Part shown: in pieces, positions 1 to 8,262 of the stretch
How positions within the stretch are numbered: position 1 is the stretch's first letter
How the letters are laid out: every line of letters begins with the position of its first letter
Source of the DNA: Bacteroidota bacterium
GTDB taxonomy: Bacteria > Bacteroidota > Bacteroidia > SXHM01
Assembly (NCBI GenBank): GCA_947478465.1
Contig: CANJWH010000011.1
Location: forward strand, 1-64,000
Direction of reading: 5' to 3'
Length of the DNA: 64,000 nt
Notes under the pieces: generated by a model
The model's input: only the letters and a program-made list of their open reading frames with translations
What the model was told of the DNA's origin: nothing
Database searches by the model: none
Program-made: the position numbers and the translations under genes

Positions 1-221
1 TAAACTCAGAACAAAGCAAATACAAAGAAGCACCCATCGGTTTTATCGGTGCAATAAAAGATTTAAAAATCCATTTTCTACCTGCTATTGATTCGGAAAT
101 AGTAACAGAAATTAAAATAACTCACCAGATTTTTGATGCCACTGTTGTAAATGCTTCTGTAAGCAGCAACGGAGAAAAAGTGGCAGAATGTGAGCTTAAA
201 ATCTTCATCAAAAAAGACTAA
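1..221 (+). CDS. Partial hotdog-fold protein, probable 3-hydroxyacyl-ACP dehydratase (C-terminal end)
   Basis: Only the last 72 codons are in the window, read in the frame that starts at base 3 and stops with TAA at 219-221; there is no start because the gene begins before the window. The pattern is that of a FabZ/ApeI-like hotdog domain: a GFIGAIKDLKIHFLPAI segment followed by alternating beta strands ending in VAECELKIFIKKD. Such enzymes dehydrate 3-hydroxyacyl-ACP intermediates. The neighbours (BtrH-type protein and ABC exporter) suggest a specialised fatty acid or aryl-polyene-type pathway rather than housekeeping FabZ, but that is inference. Catalytic residues would lie upstream and cannot be checked here. 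Confidence 0.6.
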   Translation, partial: NSEQSKYKEAPIGFIGAIKDLKIHFLPAIDSEIVTEIKITHQIFDATVVNASVSSNGEKVAECELKIFIKKD

Positions 222-248
222 ATTCGCGCGTTTTCAAATTAAAAGAAA

Positions 249-647
249 ATGGAAAAAGAACAAGTACCGCAGGATGATGAAAACCTGCTGGAGGGCAAAT
301 TTACTGTTGTAAAATATGCCGTTGATAAAAATGGGAAATATGTTAAAGTACCAAGTGTTGGCTGGGAGCCGGAAAATGTTGCATTGAAACAAGCCTGGGA
401 AGTGATAAATGAAAAAATAGAAGCAGCGCACAAAAGTGTTTTGTCGGGTGAGGTAAGTCCGCTTGCTTACTGGATTGAAAAAAATATGATGGATGAAAAA
501 CTTGTTGGCGATTATATGGGATTTTCAAAGTGGAAAGTGAAAGAACACCTCAATCCTAAAGTGTTTACTGCACTACCTCAAGATATTCTAAAAAAATACG
601 CAGAGACTTTTAAAATCTCGGTTGAAGAGTTGACTAAAATAGTTTAA
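249..647 (+). CDS. Hypothetical protein with HTH-like C-terminal half
   Basis: This 132-residue soluble protein has no signal peptide or membrane segment. The N-terminal half is polar; the C-terminal half (about residues 75-132) is helical and resembles a helix-turn-helix arrangement (VGDYMGFSKWKVKEHL, then a second helix pair ending ISVEELTKIV). It lies 27 bp after the hotdog gene and 12 bp before the BtrH-type gene, so it is probably cotranscribed with them. I do not recognise a characterised family. It could be a regulator of the cluster or an accessory protein. Confidence 0.7.
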   Translation: MEKEQVPQDDENLLEGKFTVVKYAVDKNGKYVKVPSVGWEPENVALKQAWEVINEKIEAAHKSVLSGEVSPLAYWIEKNMMDEKLVGDYMGFSKWKVKEHLNPKVFTALPQDILKKYAETFKISVEELTKIV

Positions 648-659
648 GAAAAAAAGACA

Positions 660-1670
660 TTGATTATATCTGATTATAAACACCACCAAAGCGCCCACTG
701 CGAGAATGGGACAGTTTCAAACCTACTTAATTTTCACAAACTTGAATTGAGCGAGCCAATGGTTTTTGGTATAGGTTCCGGACTTTTCTTCAGTTACATG
801 CCTTTTCTGAAACTGAACGGCATGCCCGGAACTTCTTACCGTATTTTGCCAGGTGAGATTTTTAAACGGATGACCAAACGCCTTAACATAAAAGTAAAAA
901 CTGAGAAGTTCAGCGACAAGAAAAAAGCAATGGATGAGTTGGATCGTGCTCTGGATAAAGGTTTGCCGATTGGTATGCTTACCAGCGTTTTTTACCTACC
1001 CTATCTTCCAAAAGCATTTCGATTCCATTTCAATGCTCATAATATTGTTGTGTTCGGAAAACAAAACGGCAATTATTTAGTGAGCGACCCCGTGATGGAT
1101 AATCCTACAGAAGTTTCTTACGAAGACCTGATGCGTGCACGTTTTGCAAAAGGCGTTATGCCGCCAAAAGGCAGAATGTATTACCCAGTTGAAGTACCTA
1201 CTCCAACTGAGAAGGAAATGAAGATTGCCATAGTAAAAGGGCTTAATAAAACCACTTCAGATATGCTCACAATTCCTGTTCCTTTCTTTGGTTTGTGGGG
1301 GGTGCGTTACCTTGCAAAAAACCTGCGAACCTGGGATAAAAAACTAGGCGAGAAACAAGCCGGGCTTTACCTCGGAAATCAAATACGCATGCAGGAAGAA
1401 ATTGGAACTGGCGGTGCCGGTTTCCGTTTCATTTTCGCGGCATTTCTGCAAGAAGCAAATGATATTATGCGCCAGGATTTGTTCAATGAAGCATCGGCTG
1501 AAATGACAATTGCTGGCGACCGCTGGCGCGAGTTCGCCTATCTTGCAGGTAAAGTCTGCAAAGGTCGTGCAACAAGCGATATCACGTATCCTTTGCTTGC
1601 CGATATTCTTCTTGATTGTGCCGATAAAGAAGAGAAAGTTTTCAAAAAACTGAAAAATCTTAAAGCCTGA
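660..1670 (+). CDS. BtrH N-terminal domain protein (peptidase- or acyltransferase-like)
   Basis: A 336-residue protein related to the N-terminal domain of butirosin biosynthesis protein BtrH, a papain-like Cys fold that transfers or trims acyl groups on carrier proteins. The presumed nucleophile is Cys14 in HHQSAHCENGTVSNLL, and FNAHNIVVFG with YLVSDP (about residues 121-142) provides the His and Asp region. The start is TTG at 660: the preceding in-frame stop is the TAA of the upstream gene (645-647), no ATG lies between, and a later Met would remove the Cys motif. It overlaps the next ABC gene by 1 nt (TGATG). BtrH-like genes beside ABC exporters occur in Bacteroidota pigment or lipid clusters, from memory and not checked. 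Confidence 0.75.
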   Translation: MIISDYKHHQSAHCENGTVSNLLNFHKLELSEPMVFGIGSGLFFSYMPFLKLNGMPGTSYRILPGEIFKRMTKRLNIKVKTEKFSDKKKAMDELDRALDKGLPIGMLTSVFYLPYLPKAFRFHFNAHNIVVFGKQNGNYLVSDPVMDNPTEVSYEDLMRARFAKGVMPPKGRMYYPVEVPTPTEKEMKIAIVKGLNKTTSDMLTIPVPFFGLWGVRYLAKNLRTWDKKLGEKQAGLYLGNQIRMQEEIGTGGAGFRFIFAAFLQEANDIMRQDLFNEASAEMTIAGDRWREFAYLAGKVCKGRATSDITYPLLADILLDCADKEEKVFKKLKNLKA

Positions 1671-2416
1671 TGTCAATCGCCATCAGCATTGAAAACCTTG
1701 TGCACCGCTACAAAGATGCGGAACAAGTTGCTGTAAACGATATTACTTTAGAAATAAAAGAAGGGGAGATTTTCGGTCTGCTCGGACCAAATGGTGCAGG
1801 GAAAACCACTACAATATCTATTCTTTCTAGCTTAATAAAACCCACACAGGGAAAGGTTTCCATTCATGGTTTTGATTTAGCACAACAAAGCGATGAAAGC
1901 AAAAAAGTGATTGGAGTTGTTCCGCAGGAGATTGCGCTCTACCCTACTCTTACTTCAAAAGAAAACCTTGATTTTTTCGGGAGTATGTATGGAATTCAAA
2001 AAAATAATCTGAAAGAAAAAATCAATCATTACCTGCATATATTCGGATTGGAGAATACAGGCAACAAGCGCGTGGAGCAGTTTTCAGGCGGCATGAAACG
2101 CAGACTGAATTTAATTGCATCGCTGTTACATGACCCTAAAGTTTTAATTCTTGACGAACCGACTGCAAGTGTAGATGTACAATCACGAAACATGATTATT
2201 GAATTTCTGCGTGAACTGAATAAAAAAGGAACAACTATTTTATATACTTCACATTACCTGGAAGAAGCAGAAAATCTTTGCACAAAAATTGCAATTATTG
2301 ATGATGGCAAAATCATTATTCAAGGATCACCGCAACAAATTATTGGCAGTCAGCCAGGCTTTGATAACCTTGAAAATATTTTTTTGAGACTGACCGGAAA
2401 GAAACTTAGGGATTAA
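1670..2416 (+). CDS. ABC transporter ATP-binding protein
   Basis: A 248-residue ABC ATPase of the ABC-2/drug-export class. Walker A is GPNGAGKT at residues 39-46, the signature is QFSGGMKRR, Walker B is VLILDEPT, and the switch His lies in LYTSHYLEEAE. It powers the permease encoded immediately downstream; the genes overlap by one base on both sides (TGATG and TAATG), so translation is probably coupled through BtrH protein, ATPase and permease. The cargo is unknown; the context suggests a lipid-like or polyketide product. No accessory domain is present. Confidence 0.92.
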   Translation: MSIAISIENLVHRYKDAEQVAVNDITLEIKEGEIFGLLGPNGAGKTTTISILSSLIKPTQGKVSIHGFDLAQQSDESKKVIGVVPQEIALYPTLTSKENLDFFGSMYGIQKNNLKEKINHYLHIFGLENTGNKRVEQFSGGMKRRLNLIASLLHDPKVLILDEPTASVDVQSRNMIIEFLRELNKKGTTILYTSHYLEEAENLCTKIAIIDDGKIIIQGSPQQIIGSQPGFDNLENIFLRLTGKKLRD

Positions 2417-3702
2417 TGAGATTTTTAGTTACCATAAAAAAAGAGTGTCTTATTCTGCTTCGCGACAAAGCTGGGCTGGCAATTCTCTTTGTTATGCCTT
2501 TGCTGCTTATCACCATTATGTCTTTGATACAAGATGCGCCATTCAAAGATTACAAAGAAAATAAAATACCAATTGTTTATGTAGATAATGACAAAGATTC
2601 GCTTGGAAGTATTATAAAAAAGGGATTGATAAACTCTGGTATATTTTCTGTCATCACAGAAATAAACGAAGAAACAGCCAGCGATGAAAGCATCAAACAA
2701 GCTGTGGCAAAAGGCGATTTCAGATTAGGAATTATTATTCCTGAAGGTGCCACAAATACAATGAATAAGAATGTAGAAAACCGTGTTGGCAAAATGCTTG
2801 CTGGTTTTGGAATGGGTAAAAAAGATAGTACTGTATTTCAACCCGATTCAATTCAATTGATTATCCTGTTTGACCCCGCTGCTAAAATTGCATTCCGAAG
2901 TTCAGTAAGCAGCGCGCTGGATAAGTTTATCACCCGCACGGAGATGGAAACTATGCTCCGCATCTTTTCACAAAAACTGGGTGAAGCAAGCGGAATAAAA
3001 CAGGAGGCGTCTATAGAATCCCGTCCGCTGATAACGCTAAAAGAAATACAGGCAAACGACAGCAAAGTAGCTGAACTGTTAACTAATTCAGTTCAGCACA
3101 ACGTTCCTGCATGGGCAATCTTCGCTATGTTTTATATCGTTATTCCGTTAGCATCATCTATGATTAAAGAGCGCGAGGAAGGCAGCGCACTGCGCCTGCT
3201 TCTTATTCCCGGCTCTTACATGACGAGCCTTTACGGTAAAATTTTTATTTACACAGCCGTTTGCCTTATTCAGTTTTTCCTGATGATGCTGGTGGGGATT
3301 TATTTTCTCCCACTACTCGGCCTACCGGCCTTTGAAATCGGAACAAATTTTATAGCATTAATGCTAATGGTAATTGCTTGTGCGCTTGCAGCCACAGGTT
3401 ATGGTTTTATGGTGGGTTCAATTTTCAATAGTCATCATCAGGCAATGGTATTTGGCTCAGTAAGTGTTGTTATACTTGCTGCTATTGGAGGAGTGCTTGT
3501 TCCAGTTTATGTTATGCCTGGCATCATGCAAAGCATTAGCATAATTTCTCCACTGAATTGGTCTTTGAATGGACTTAATAATGTGTTTTTGCGACAGACA
3601 AATTTATCTGAAATCCTTCCTGACATTTTAAGACTAACGGGCTTCTTCGTTTTAATGATATTACTGTCTGTGAAGTTTAATCAGATGAAGAAATACAAGT
3701 AA
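2416..3702 (+). CDS. ABC-2 type permease
   Basis: A 428-residue membrane protein with one N-terminal transmembrane helix (about residues 20-38), a large extracytoplasmic loop (about 40-225) and five or more hydrophobic helices in the C-terminal half. This is the layout of ABC-2 exporters such as YhhJ/DrrB-like permeases. The KEREEGSALRLLLIPGS coupling segment precedes the second helix group. It pairs with the ATPase encoded by the overlapping upstream gene. The substrate cannot be inferred from the sequence. Confidence 0.9.
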   Translation: MRFLVTIKKECLILLRDKAGLAILFVMPLLLITIMSLIQDAPFKDYKENKIPIVYVDNDKDSLGSIIKKGLINSGIFSVITEINEETASDESIKQAVAKGDFRLGIIIPEGATNTMNKNVENRVGKMLAGFGMGKKDSTVFQPDSIQLIILFDPAAKIAFRSSVSSALDKFITRTEMETMLRIFSQKLGEASGIKQEASIESRPLITLKEIQANDSKVAELLTNSVQHNVPAWAIFAMFYIVIPLASSMIKEREEGSALRLLLIPGSYMTSLYGKIFIYTAVCLIQFFLMMLVGIYFLPLLGLPAFEIGTNFIALMLMVIACALAATGYGFMVGSIFNSHHQAMVFGSVSVVILAAIGGVLVPVYVMPGIMQSISIISPLNWSLNGLNNVFLRQTNLSEILPDILRLTGFFVLMILLSVKFNQMKKYK

Positions 3703-3715
3703 TTTTACATCATAA

Positions 3716-4579
3716 ATGAAAACCGCATCTGTCAGTAACTACCTTTCATTAATCAAATTCAGTCATACTGTTTTTGCGTTGCCATTTGCCTTGCTTGGTT
3801 TTTTTATAGGAGTAAAATCTACTGAGGCACATTTTGACTGGAAAGTTTTAGGATTAGTTATTCTCTGTATGATTTTCGCGCGCAGCGCTGCAATGGCGTT
3901 TAATCGGCTTATTGATACCGATGTTGACAAAGAAAATCCGCGCACTGCTGTCCGTGAAATTCCTGCTGGAGTAATTTCAAAAACATCGGCATTGGTTTTT
4001 GTGATATTGAATTCTCTTTTTTTTATTGTAGCAACTTATTTCATCAACACTATTTGTTTTTATTTAAGCCCTGTTGCATTGCTGATAGTTCTTGGTTACA
4101 GTTATACTAAACGCTTCACTTTTCTATGTCATTTAATTCTTGGATTAGGTTTGTCACTTGCACCCATTGGTGCCTGGCTTGCTGTAACAGGTAAATTTGC
4201 TGTACTTCCTGTTTTGTTTTCCTTTGCTGTTTTATTCTGGGTTAGTGGTTTTGATATTATCTACGCTTTGCAGGACGAAGCATTTGATAAGTCCAAAGGC
4301 TTACACTCAATACCGGCTGCTATTGGAACTAAAAATGCGTTGTTACTTTCTTCTGTTTTCCATTTATTTTCTGCTGCATTTATTCTTACTGCTGGATTTA
4401 TTGGCTATGCAGGAATGTATTACTGGATCGCAGCAGCTATCTTCAGCGGGCTTTTGCTTTACCAACACAGCCTTGTAAAACCTGATGACTTAAGCAAAGT
4501 GAATATCGCTTTTTTTACAACCAACGGTATTGCCAGCATAGTATTTGCTGCCTTAGCAATTGCAGATTTATATCTATGA
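3716..4579 (+). CDS. UbiA-family prenyltransferase (MqnP-like)
   Basis: A 287-residue integral membrane prenyltransferase. The first Asp-rich motif NRLIDTDVD (residues 63-71) and the second, YALQDEAFDKSKGLHSIP (roughly 178-195), bind Mg-pyrophosphate of the polyprenyl donor. About eight hydrophobic helices are visible. The second motif with GLHSIPA is the pattern of the bacterial group once called putative 4-hydroxybenzoate polyprenyltransferase and later linked to futalosine-pathway menaquinone synthesis (MqnP); this assignment is from family knowledge. The gene follows the permease by 13 bp and overlaps the next gene by 4 nt (ATGA). Ubiquinone synthesis is unlikely in this phylum. Confidence 0.85.
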   Translation: MKTASVSNYLSLIKFSHTVFALPFALLGFFIGVKSTEAHFDWKVLGLVILCMIFARSAAMAFNRLIDTDVDKENPRTAVREIPAGVISKTSALVFVILNSLFFIVATYFINTICFYLSPVALLIVLGYSYTKRFTFLCHLILGLGLSLAPIGAWLAVTGKFAVLPVLFSFAVLFWVSGFDIIYALQDEAFDKSKGLHSIPAAIGTKNALLLSSVFHLFSAAFILTAGFIGYAGMYYWIAAAIFSGLLLYQHSLVKPDDLSKVNIAFFTTNGIASIVFAALAIADLYL

Positions 4580-5127
4580 ATTTAGTTGTTGCTCTTCCTG
4601 GAGAGGTACTACCACAAGAATATTTTGATGTTCGATATGAGGTGTTAAGAAAACCTTTAGGAAGTCCCCGCGGGTCTGAATTGCTTTCTGATGATAACAC
4701 CGCTATTCATGCATACATTTCCTTCTATGATAAAATAGTTGCTGTAGGAAGAATTCAACTTATTGTCGGTGATGGTTCAGTGAAAGACCCTGTGGGCAGT
4801 AATTGTCCTGCATTTGAGCTATTAAGTGATGGAATAAAAACTGTTTTAACTGACGATAAAGGCCAGCCATTTGCTTCGAATTTGCGACCTGCCGTGCAAG
4901 TAAGACAAATGGGAACGCTGCCTGAATTTCAGGGAAAAGGATTTGCTGCAAAAATTCTTTTTGCATTGGAAGAAGCAGCAAAGCAAAACTGGAATGCTCG
5001 GACTGGTTGGCTGCAGGCTCGCCTGGCAGCTATTGCTTTTTATAAAAAATGCGGATGGACTAGTTATGGAGTTGAATACGAAGTAAACAAAGTTGGTGCG
5101 CACCGCAGCATGTGGAAAAAATTATAA
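4576..5127 (+). CDS. GNAT family N-acetyltransferase
   Basis: A 183-residue GNAT acyltransferase. Motif A reads VRQMGTLPEFQGKGFAAKIL, with the acetyl-CoA pyrophosphate loop QGKGFA, and the C-terminal AIAFYKKCGWTSYG is the usual beta5-alpha4 segment. The long N-terminal part (residues 1-95) resembles the LuxI-neighbour or YitI-like GNAT subgroup and may define substrate choice. It overlaps the prenyltransferase stop by 4 nt, so it probably belongs to the same operon. The acceptor is unknown. Confidence 0.85.
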   Translation: MNLVVALPGEVLPQEYFDVRYEVLRKPLGSPRGSELLSDDNTAIHAYISFYDKIVAVGRIQLIVGDGSVKDPVGSNCPAFELLSDGIKTVLTDDKGQPFASNLRPAVQVRQMGTLPEFQGKGFAAKILFALEEAAKQNWNARTGWLQARLAAIAFYKKCGWTSYGVEYEVNKVGAHRSMWKKL

Positions 5128-5128
5128 A

Positions 5129-5353
5129 ATGATGCATAGTATAAAAATCCGGTTTAATACCGAGTGTTCAGACAACCGCCTATATTGGCGGGTATTGATT
5201 GATGGCGTTGAGCATCTTGCAGAAAATATTTTTATCAATGTTCCTGTTTATACCAGCGGTGATTTTTTACCGGATAAAAACCAAACAAAACATCATATTT
5301 CTTGCGAAAGCTCTGACTTAGTCTGGAACGGTGATGTACTGACTGTAAATTAA
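5129..5353 (+). CDS. Small conserved hypothetical protein (74 aa)
   Basis: The frame is open further upstream, but the ATG at 5129, 1 bp after the acetyltransferase stop, is the sensible start and gives 74 residues (MMHSIKIRF...). The sequence is beta-rich and polar (LYWRVLIDGVEHLAENIFINVPVYTSGD, split here as one continuous strand-rich core), has no signal peptide, and contains two Cys (CSD, SCESS). It looks like a small all-beta cytosolic protein cotranscribed with the acetyltransferase. I do not recognise a function. Confidence 0.6.
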   Translation: MMHSIKIRFNTECSDNRLYWRVLIDGVEHLAENIFINVPVYTSGDFLPDKNQTKHHISCESSDLVWNGDVLTVN

Positions 5354-5372
5354 TTTCAATAATTTTGTTCAA

Positions 5373-5771
5373 ATGAAAAACCTACTACTTCTTATCTCTT
5401 TGTTTTGGTATTCTGCTTCTAATGCACAGACCGAAATTACTACAGACACTATTTACTGCGATAATACAGCAGCCGGATTGCTTAAAAAATCAGGCACTGG
5501 TTTTATTGCTTATTCATTAAACGGCAAAGAGAGACTTATCAGCATAAAGGAAAACTATTACCGTTTTGCTAACGGCTCAATTGCCTATCCAGATGTTACA
5601 GTGCGCTCGGCAGAAAAAACATTGGAAGTTATTAACTCAAATGGACTTTTTGGCAAAAGCGGACTAAATGAAAAAAAAGTAAATGGATTTATCAGCCGCT
5701 ACTCTACTGCACTTCCTGTTCAGCAACTTCAGCGCGAAAGCCGTCAGGAAATTAATTCTGAAATACGATAA
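5373..5771 (+). CDS. Secreted hypothetical protein
   Basis: A 132-residue protein with a clear signal peptide (MKNLLLLISLFWYSASNA, cleavage probably before QTEITT). The mature part is polar and predicted mixed alpha/beta, with no membrane segment. Its stop overlaps the start of the next T9SS cargo gene (TAATG), so translation is probably coupled. There is no sorting domain, so it is probably periplasmic. A TAATTTTG hexamer-like box ends 5 bp before the ATG, too close for a standard leader. Function is unknown. Confidence 0.75.
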   Translation: MKNLLLLISLFWYSASNAQTEITTDTIYCDNTAAGLLKKSGTGFIAYSLNGKERLISIKENYYRFANGSIAYPDVTVRSAEKTLEVINSNGLFGKSGLNEKKVNGFISRYSTALPVQQLQRESRQEINSEIR

Positions 5772-7645
5772 TGAGATTTTTTTTCGCTCTTGTTTTAGGT
5801 ATATTGTTTGGGGCTGTTTCCTATTCACAAACTACTTACAAAGCAACAAATTTTACATGCGAAAAAGCTGCAGTACTCAGTTTCTCCGATACTATTCCTG
5901 ATTGGGAAGTGATGCTGCAGAATATTGAAGTTCCTGCTCCCGGAGGTCCTTCATATAGATCGAAATTGCGTTCAATGAAAGAAGAAATGCGCAAAAAATA
6001 TCCTGTAAAAAGAGAAGCAAATTTTCAACCTAACTACAAAACAGATTCTATTTCACCGGTAATTGTAGGACAAAGTTTTGAGGGGAACATTGCGCAGAAT
6101 AGCATTCCTAATGATAACGACATGGCTATTTCCAATGCAGGAATTATTGTTTCAGTTATCAACTCACGGGTGCTGATTTACGATACAAATAACGACACCA
6201 TTTTAAAAGTTAAATCACTCGGAGCATTTGCTACCAGCCTGAATGCAACAGACTCAAAGTTTGATCCAAAAATGGTTTATGACCCTGATGCAGACCGCTT
6301 TATCATGGTTTTCCTAAACGGCAGTACTTACCAGAAAAGTAAAGTAATTGTATGTTATTCGCAGACCAATGACCCAATTGGAAACTGGAATGCTTATGCA
6401 CTTAGCGGAAATCCTCTGAGCAACGATACCTGGAGCGATTACCCAGTAATAGGAATTTCTAACCGCGATTTATTTATTGGTGTAAACACATTTACCAACG
6501 GTTCAAGCAACAATTCAGGGTTTACAGAAACCTGTTTGTGGCAGATAAGCAATTACGATGGTTATGCAGGAGCAACACTTACCACTCAATATTATCATGA
6601 TATATTCCTTGACAACGGAATTAAATCAATTTTTAATATCTGTCCGATTAAAGGAGGAACAAAGCCATACGGACCCGGCATGTACTTGTTGAGCAACAGG
6701 GCAACTTCTTATGAAAACGACTCCGTTTTTTTGCTGCATATTACTGACAGCGTAAAAAGCAACAACGCAGCATTACAAATAAAATTCCTTACTGCAGATA
6801 GAAAATACCTTTTGCCACCAGAAGCACATCAGCAAGGTACCAACACTTTTGACACTAATGATAACAGAATACTTGGCGGATTTTATGAAAATGATGTTAT
6901 ACAATTTGTACAGGCCTGCATGAACGAGCCTACCGGTCTTGCCGGTATTTATCATGGATTTATTGAAAGTCCTGAATCATCAAGTCCTAATTTACGGGCA
7001 ACAGTTCTTGGTGATGATGTTCTTGATTTCGGATACCCTAATATTTCATTCTCAGGTCGCGACCACCGTGATCAGGAAAGCATAATCACTTACAATCATA
7101 CTTCTCCTAATGATTTTGCAGGCTTCTCATATGTGTATTACACTAATGAAGGAGTATATTCATCTTTTGAAAAAATTAAAACTGGCGATAATTACGTAGA
7201 TGCTTTTGGTGATGGCAACTACGAGCGCTGGGGAGATTACAGCGGCTCGCAACGTAGGTATAATGAAACAGCTACAGTTTGGGCTGTTGGCTCTTTCGGG
7301 CAGCAGACAAAGAAAAACGGAACATGGATTGCAGAACTTACCAGCACCGACTCCATTAGAGCGAGCGAATACCCTTCCCTTCAAATAAGTGTTTACCCAA
7401 ACCCAACAGTTGATTATGTTACACTTAACTTTTATATGGATAAAACTAGTGATATTGCCGTAGACCTGTATGACATGAATGGACGCAATGTGATTTCGCT
7501 TTTTAAGGATCAGGCAAAATTCGGGCAAAACATTTTTACCTTTTCAACCGCACCTCTTGCGGCCGGCATTTATTTCGCAACCATTACAAGCGAAGAAAAA
7601 CATATTTTCAAGCAGAAGATTATTAAAACTGCTCACCCTTATTAA
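5771..7645 (+). CDS. T9SS type A sorting domain protein, secreted
   Basis: A 624-residue secreted protein. The signal peptide (MRFFFALVLGILFGAVSYSQ) is followed by a large region rich in Asp, Asn and Tyr with beta-propeller-like segments (KMVYDPDADRFIMVF, SDYPVIGISNRDLFIG). The final 80 residues are a T9SS type A sorting domain, starting ISVYPNPTVDYVTL and ending in AAGIYFATI plus a basic tail. The product should cross the outer membrane through the T9SS and be released or anchored. The core shows no catalytic motif that I recognise. The start overlaps the preceding stop by one base. Confidence 0.88.
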   Translation: MRFFFALVLGILFGAVSYSQTTYKATNFTCEKAAVLSFSDTIPDWEVMLQNIEVPAPGGPSYRSKLRSMKEEMRKKYPVKREANFQPNYKTDSISPVIVGQSFEGNIAQNSIPNDNDMAISNAGIIVSVINSRVLIYDTNNDTILKVKSLGAFATSLNATDSKFDPKMVYDPDADRFIMVFLNGSTYQKSKVIVCYSQTNDPIGNWNAYALSGNPLSNDTWSDYPVIGISNRDLFIGVNTFTNGSSNNSGFTETCLWQISNYDGYAGATLTTQYYHDIFLDNGIKSIFNICPIKGGTKPYGPGMYLLSNRATSYENDSVFLLHITDSVKSNNAALQIKFLTADRKYLLPPEAHQQGTNTFDTNDNRILGGFYENDVIQFVQACMNEPTGLAGIYHGFIESPESSSPNLRATVLGDDVLDFGYPNISFSGRDHRDQESIITYNHTSPNDFAGFSYVYYTNEGVYSSFEKIKTGDNYVDAFGDGNYERWGDYSGSQRRYNETATVWAVGSFGQQTKKNGTWIAELTSTDSIRASEYPSLQISVYPNPTVDYVTLNFYMDKTSDIAVDLYDMNGRNVISLFKDQAKFGQNIFTFSTAPLAAGIYFATITSEEKHIFKQKIIKTAHPY

Positions 7646-7648
7646 CAC

Positions 7649-8242
7649 ATGGAAGCAAAAGAAGGATTTGATTATTTTAACTGGGTGGTATTGCCACTTG
7701 TTATTTATTTCGCGCGGATGACAGACGTGACACTGGGAACGCTGCGCATTGTTATGATATCAAAAGGCAAGCGCAAAATTGTTCCCATAATAGGTTTTTT
7801 TGAGGTTTTGCTTTGGCTTATTGCAATAGGACAAATTATGCAAAATCTCAGCAATGTATTATGTTACTTTGCATGGGCTGCAGGATATGCCACCGGAACA
7901 TTTTTAGGATTAACTATAGAACAGGCACTGGCAATAGGCACGCAAGTTATACGCGTTATTACTAACAAAAACTCAGATACATTTCTGGAAGAACTGAAAA
8001 AGGAAAAACACGGCTTTACAGTTATTGACGGGCAAGGCGCTATGGGTCCTGTAAAAGTTATTTTCATTGTAGCCGAGCGCAAAAACGTAAAGCAGATTTC
8101 AGAATTTATCGACAGCCATTTACCTGGTTCATTCTATTCGGTAGAAGATATTCGCGAAACCAATAAAGGTGTGTTTAATGAGAGCAACACGCGCAAACTT
8201 GATTTTGCAAGAGTGCTGCTGCCGCTCAGAAAGGGCACGTAA
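7649..8242 (+). CDS. UPF0316 membrane protein (DUF5698/DUF2179)
   Basis: A 197-residue protein with three N-terminal hydrophobic helices (residues about 11-95, containing the family motif ARMTDVTLGTLRIVMISKGKR) and a soluble C-terminal DUF2179 domain (about 110-175, including GAMGPVKVIFIVAERKNV). The family is UPF0316; the DUF2179 domain also occurs in YitT-type proteins, and no reaction has been demonstrated to my knowledge. It follows the T9SS protein by 3 bp and ends 20 bp from a convergent gene. Confidence 0.88.
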   Translation: MEAKEGFDYFNWVVLPLVIYFARMTDVTLGTLRIVMISKGKRKIVPIIGFFEVLLWLIAIGQIMQNLSNVLCYFAWAAGYATGTFLGLTIEQALAIGTQVIRVITNKNSDTFLEELKKEKHGFTVIDGQGAMGPVKVIFIVAERKNVKQISEFIDSHLPGSFYSVEDIRETNKGVFNESNTRKLDFARVLLPLRKGT

Positions 8243-8262
8243 AACCATCTCCCATTTTAAGA

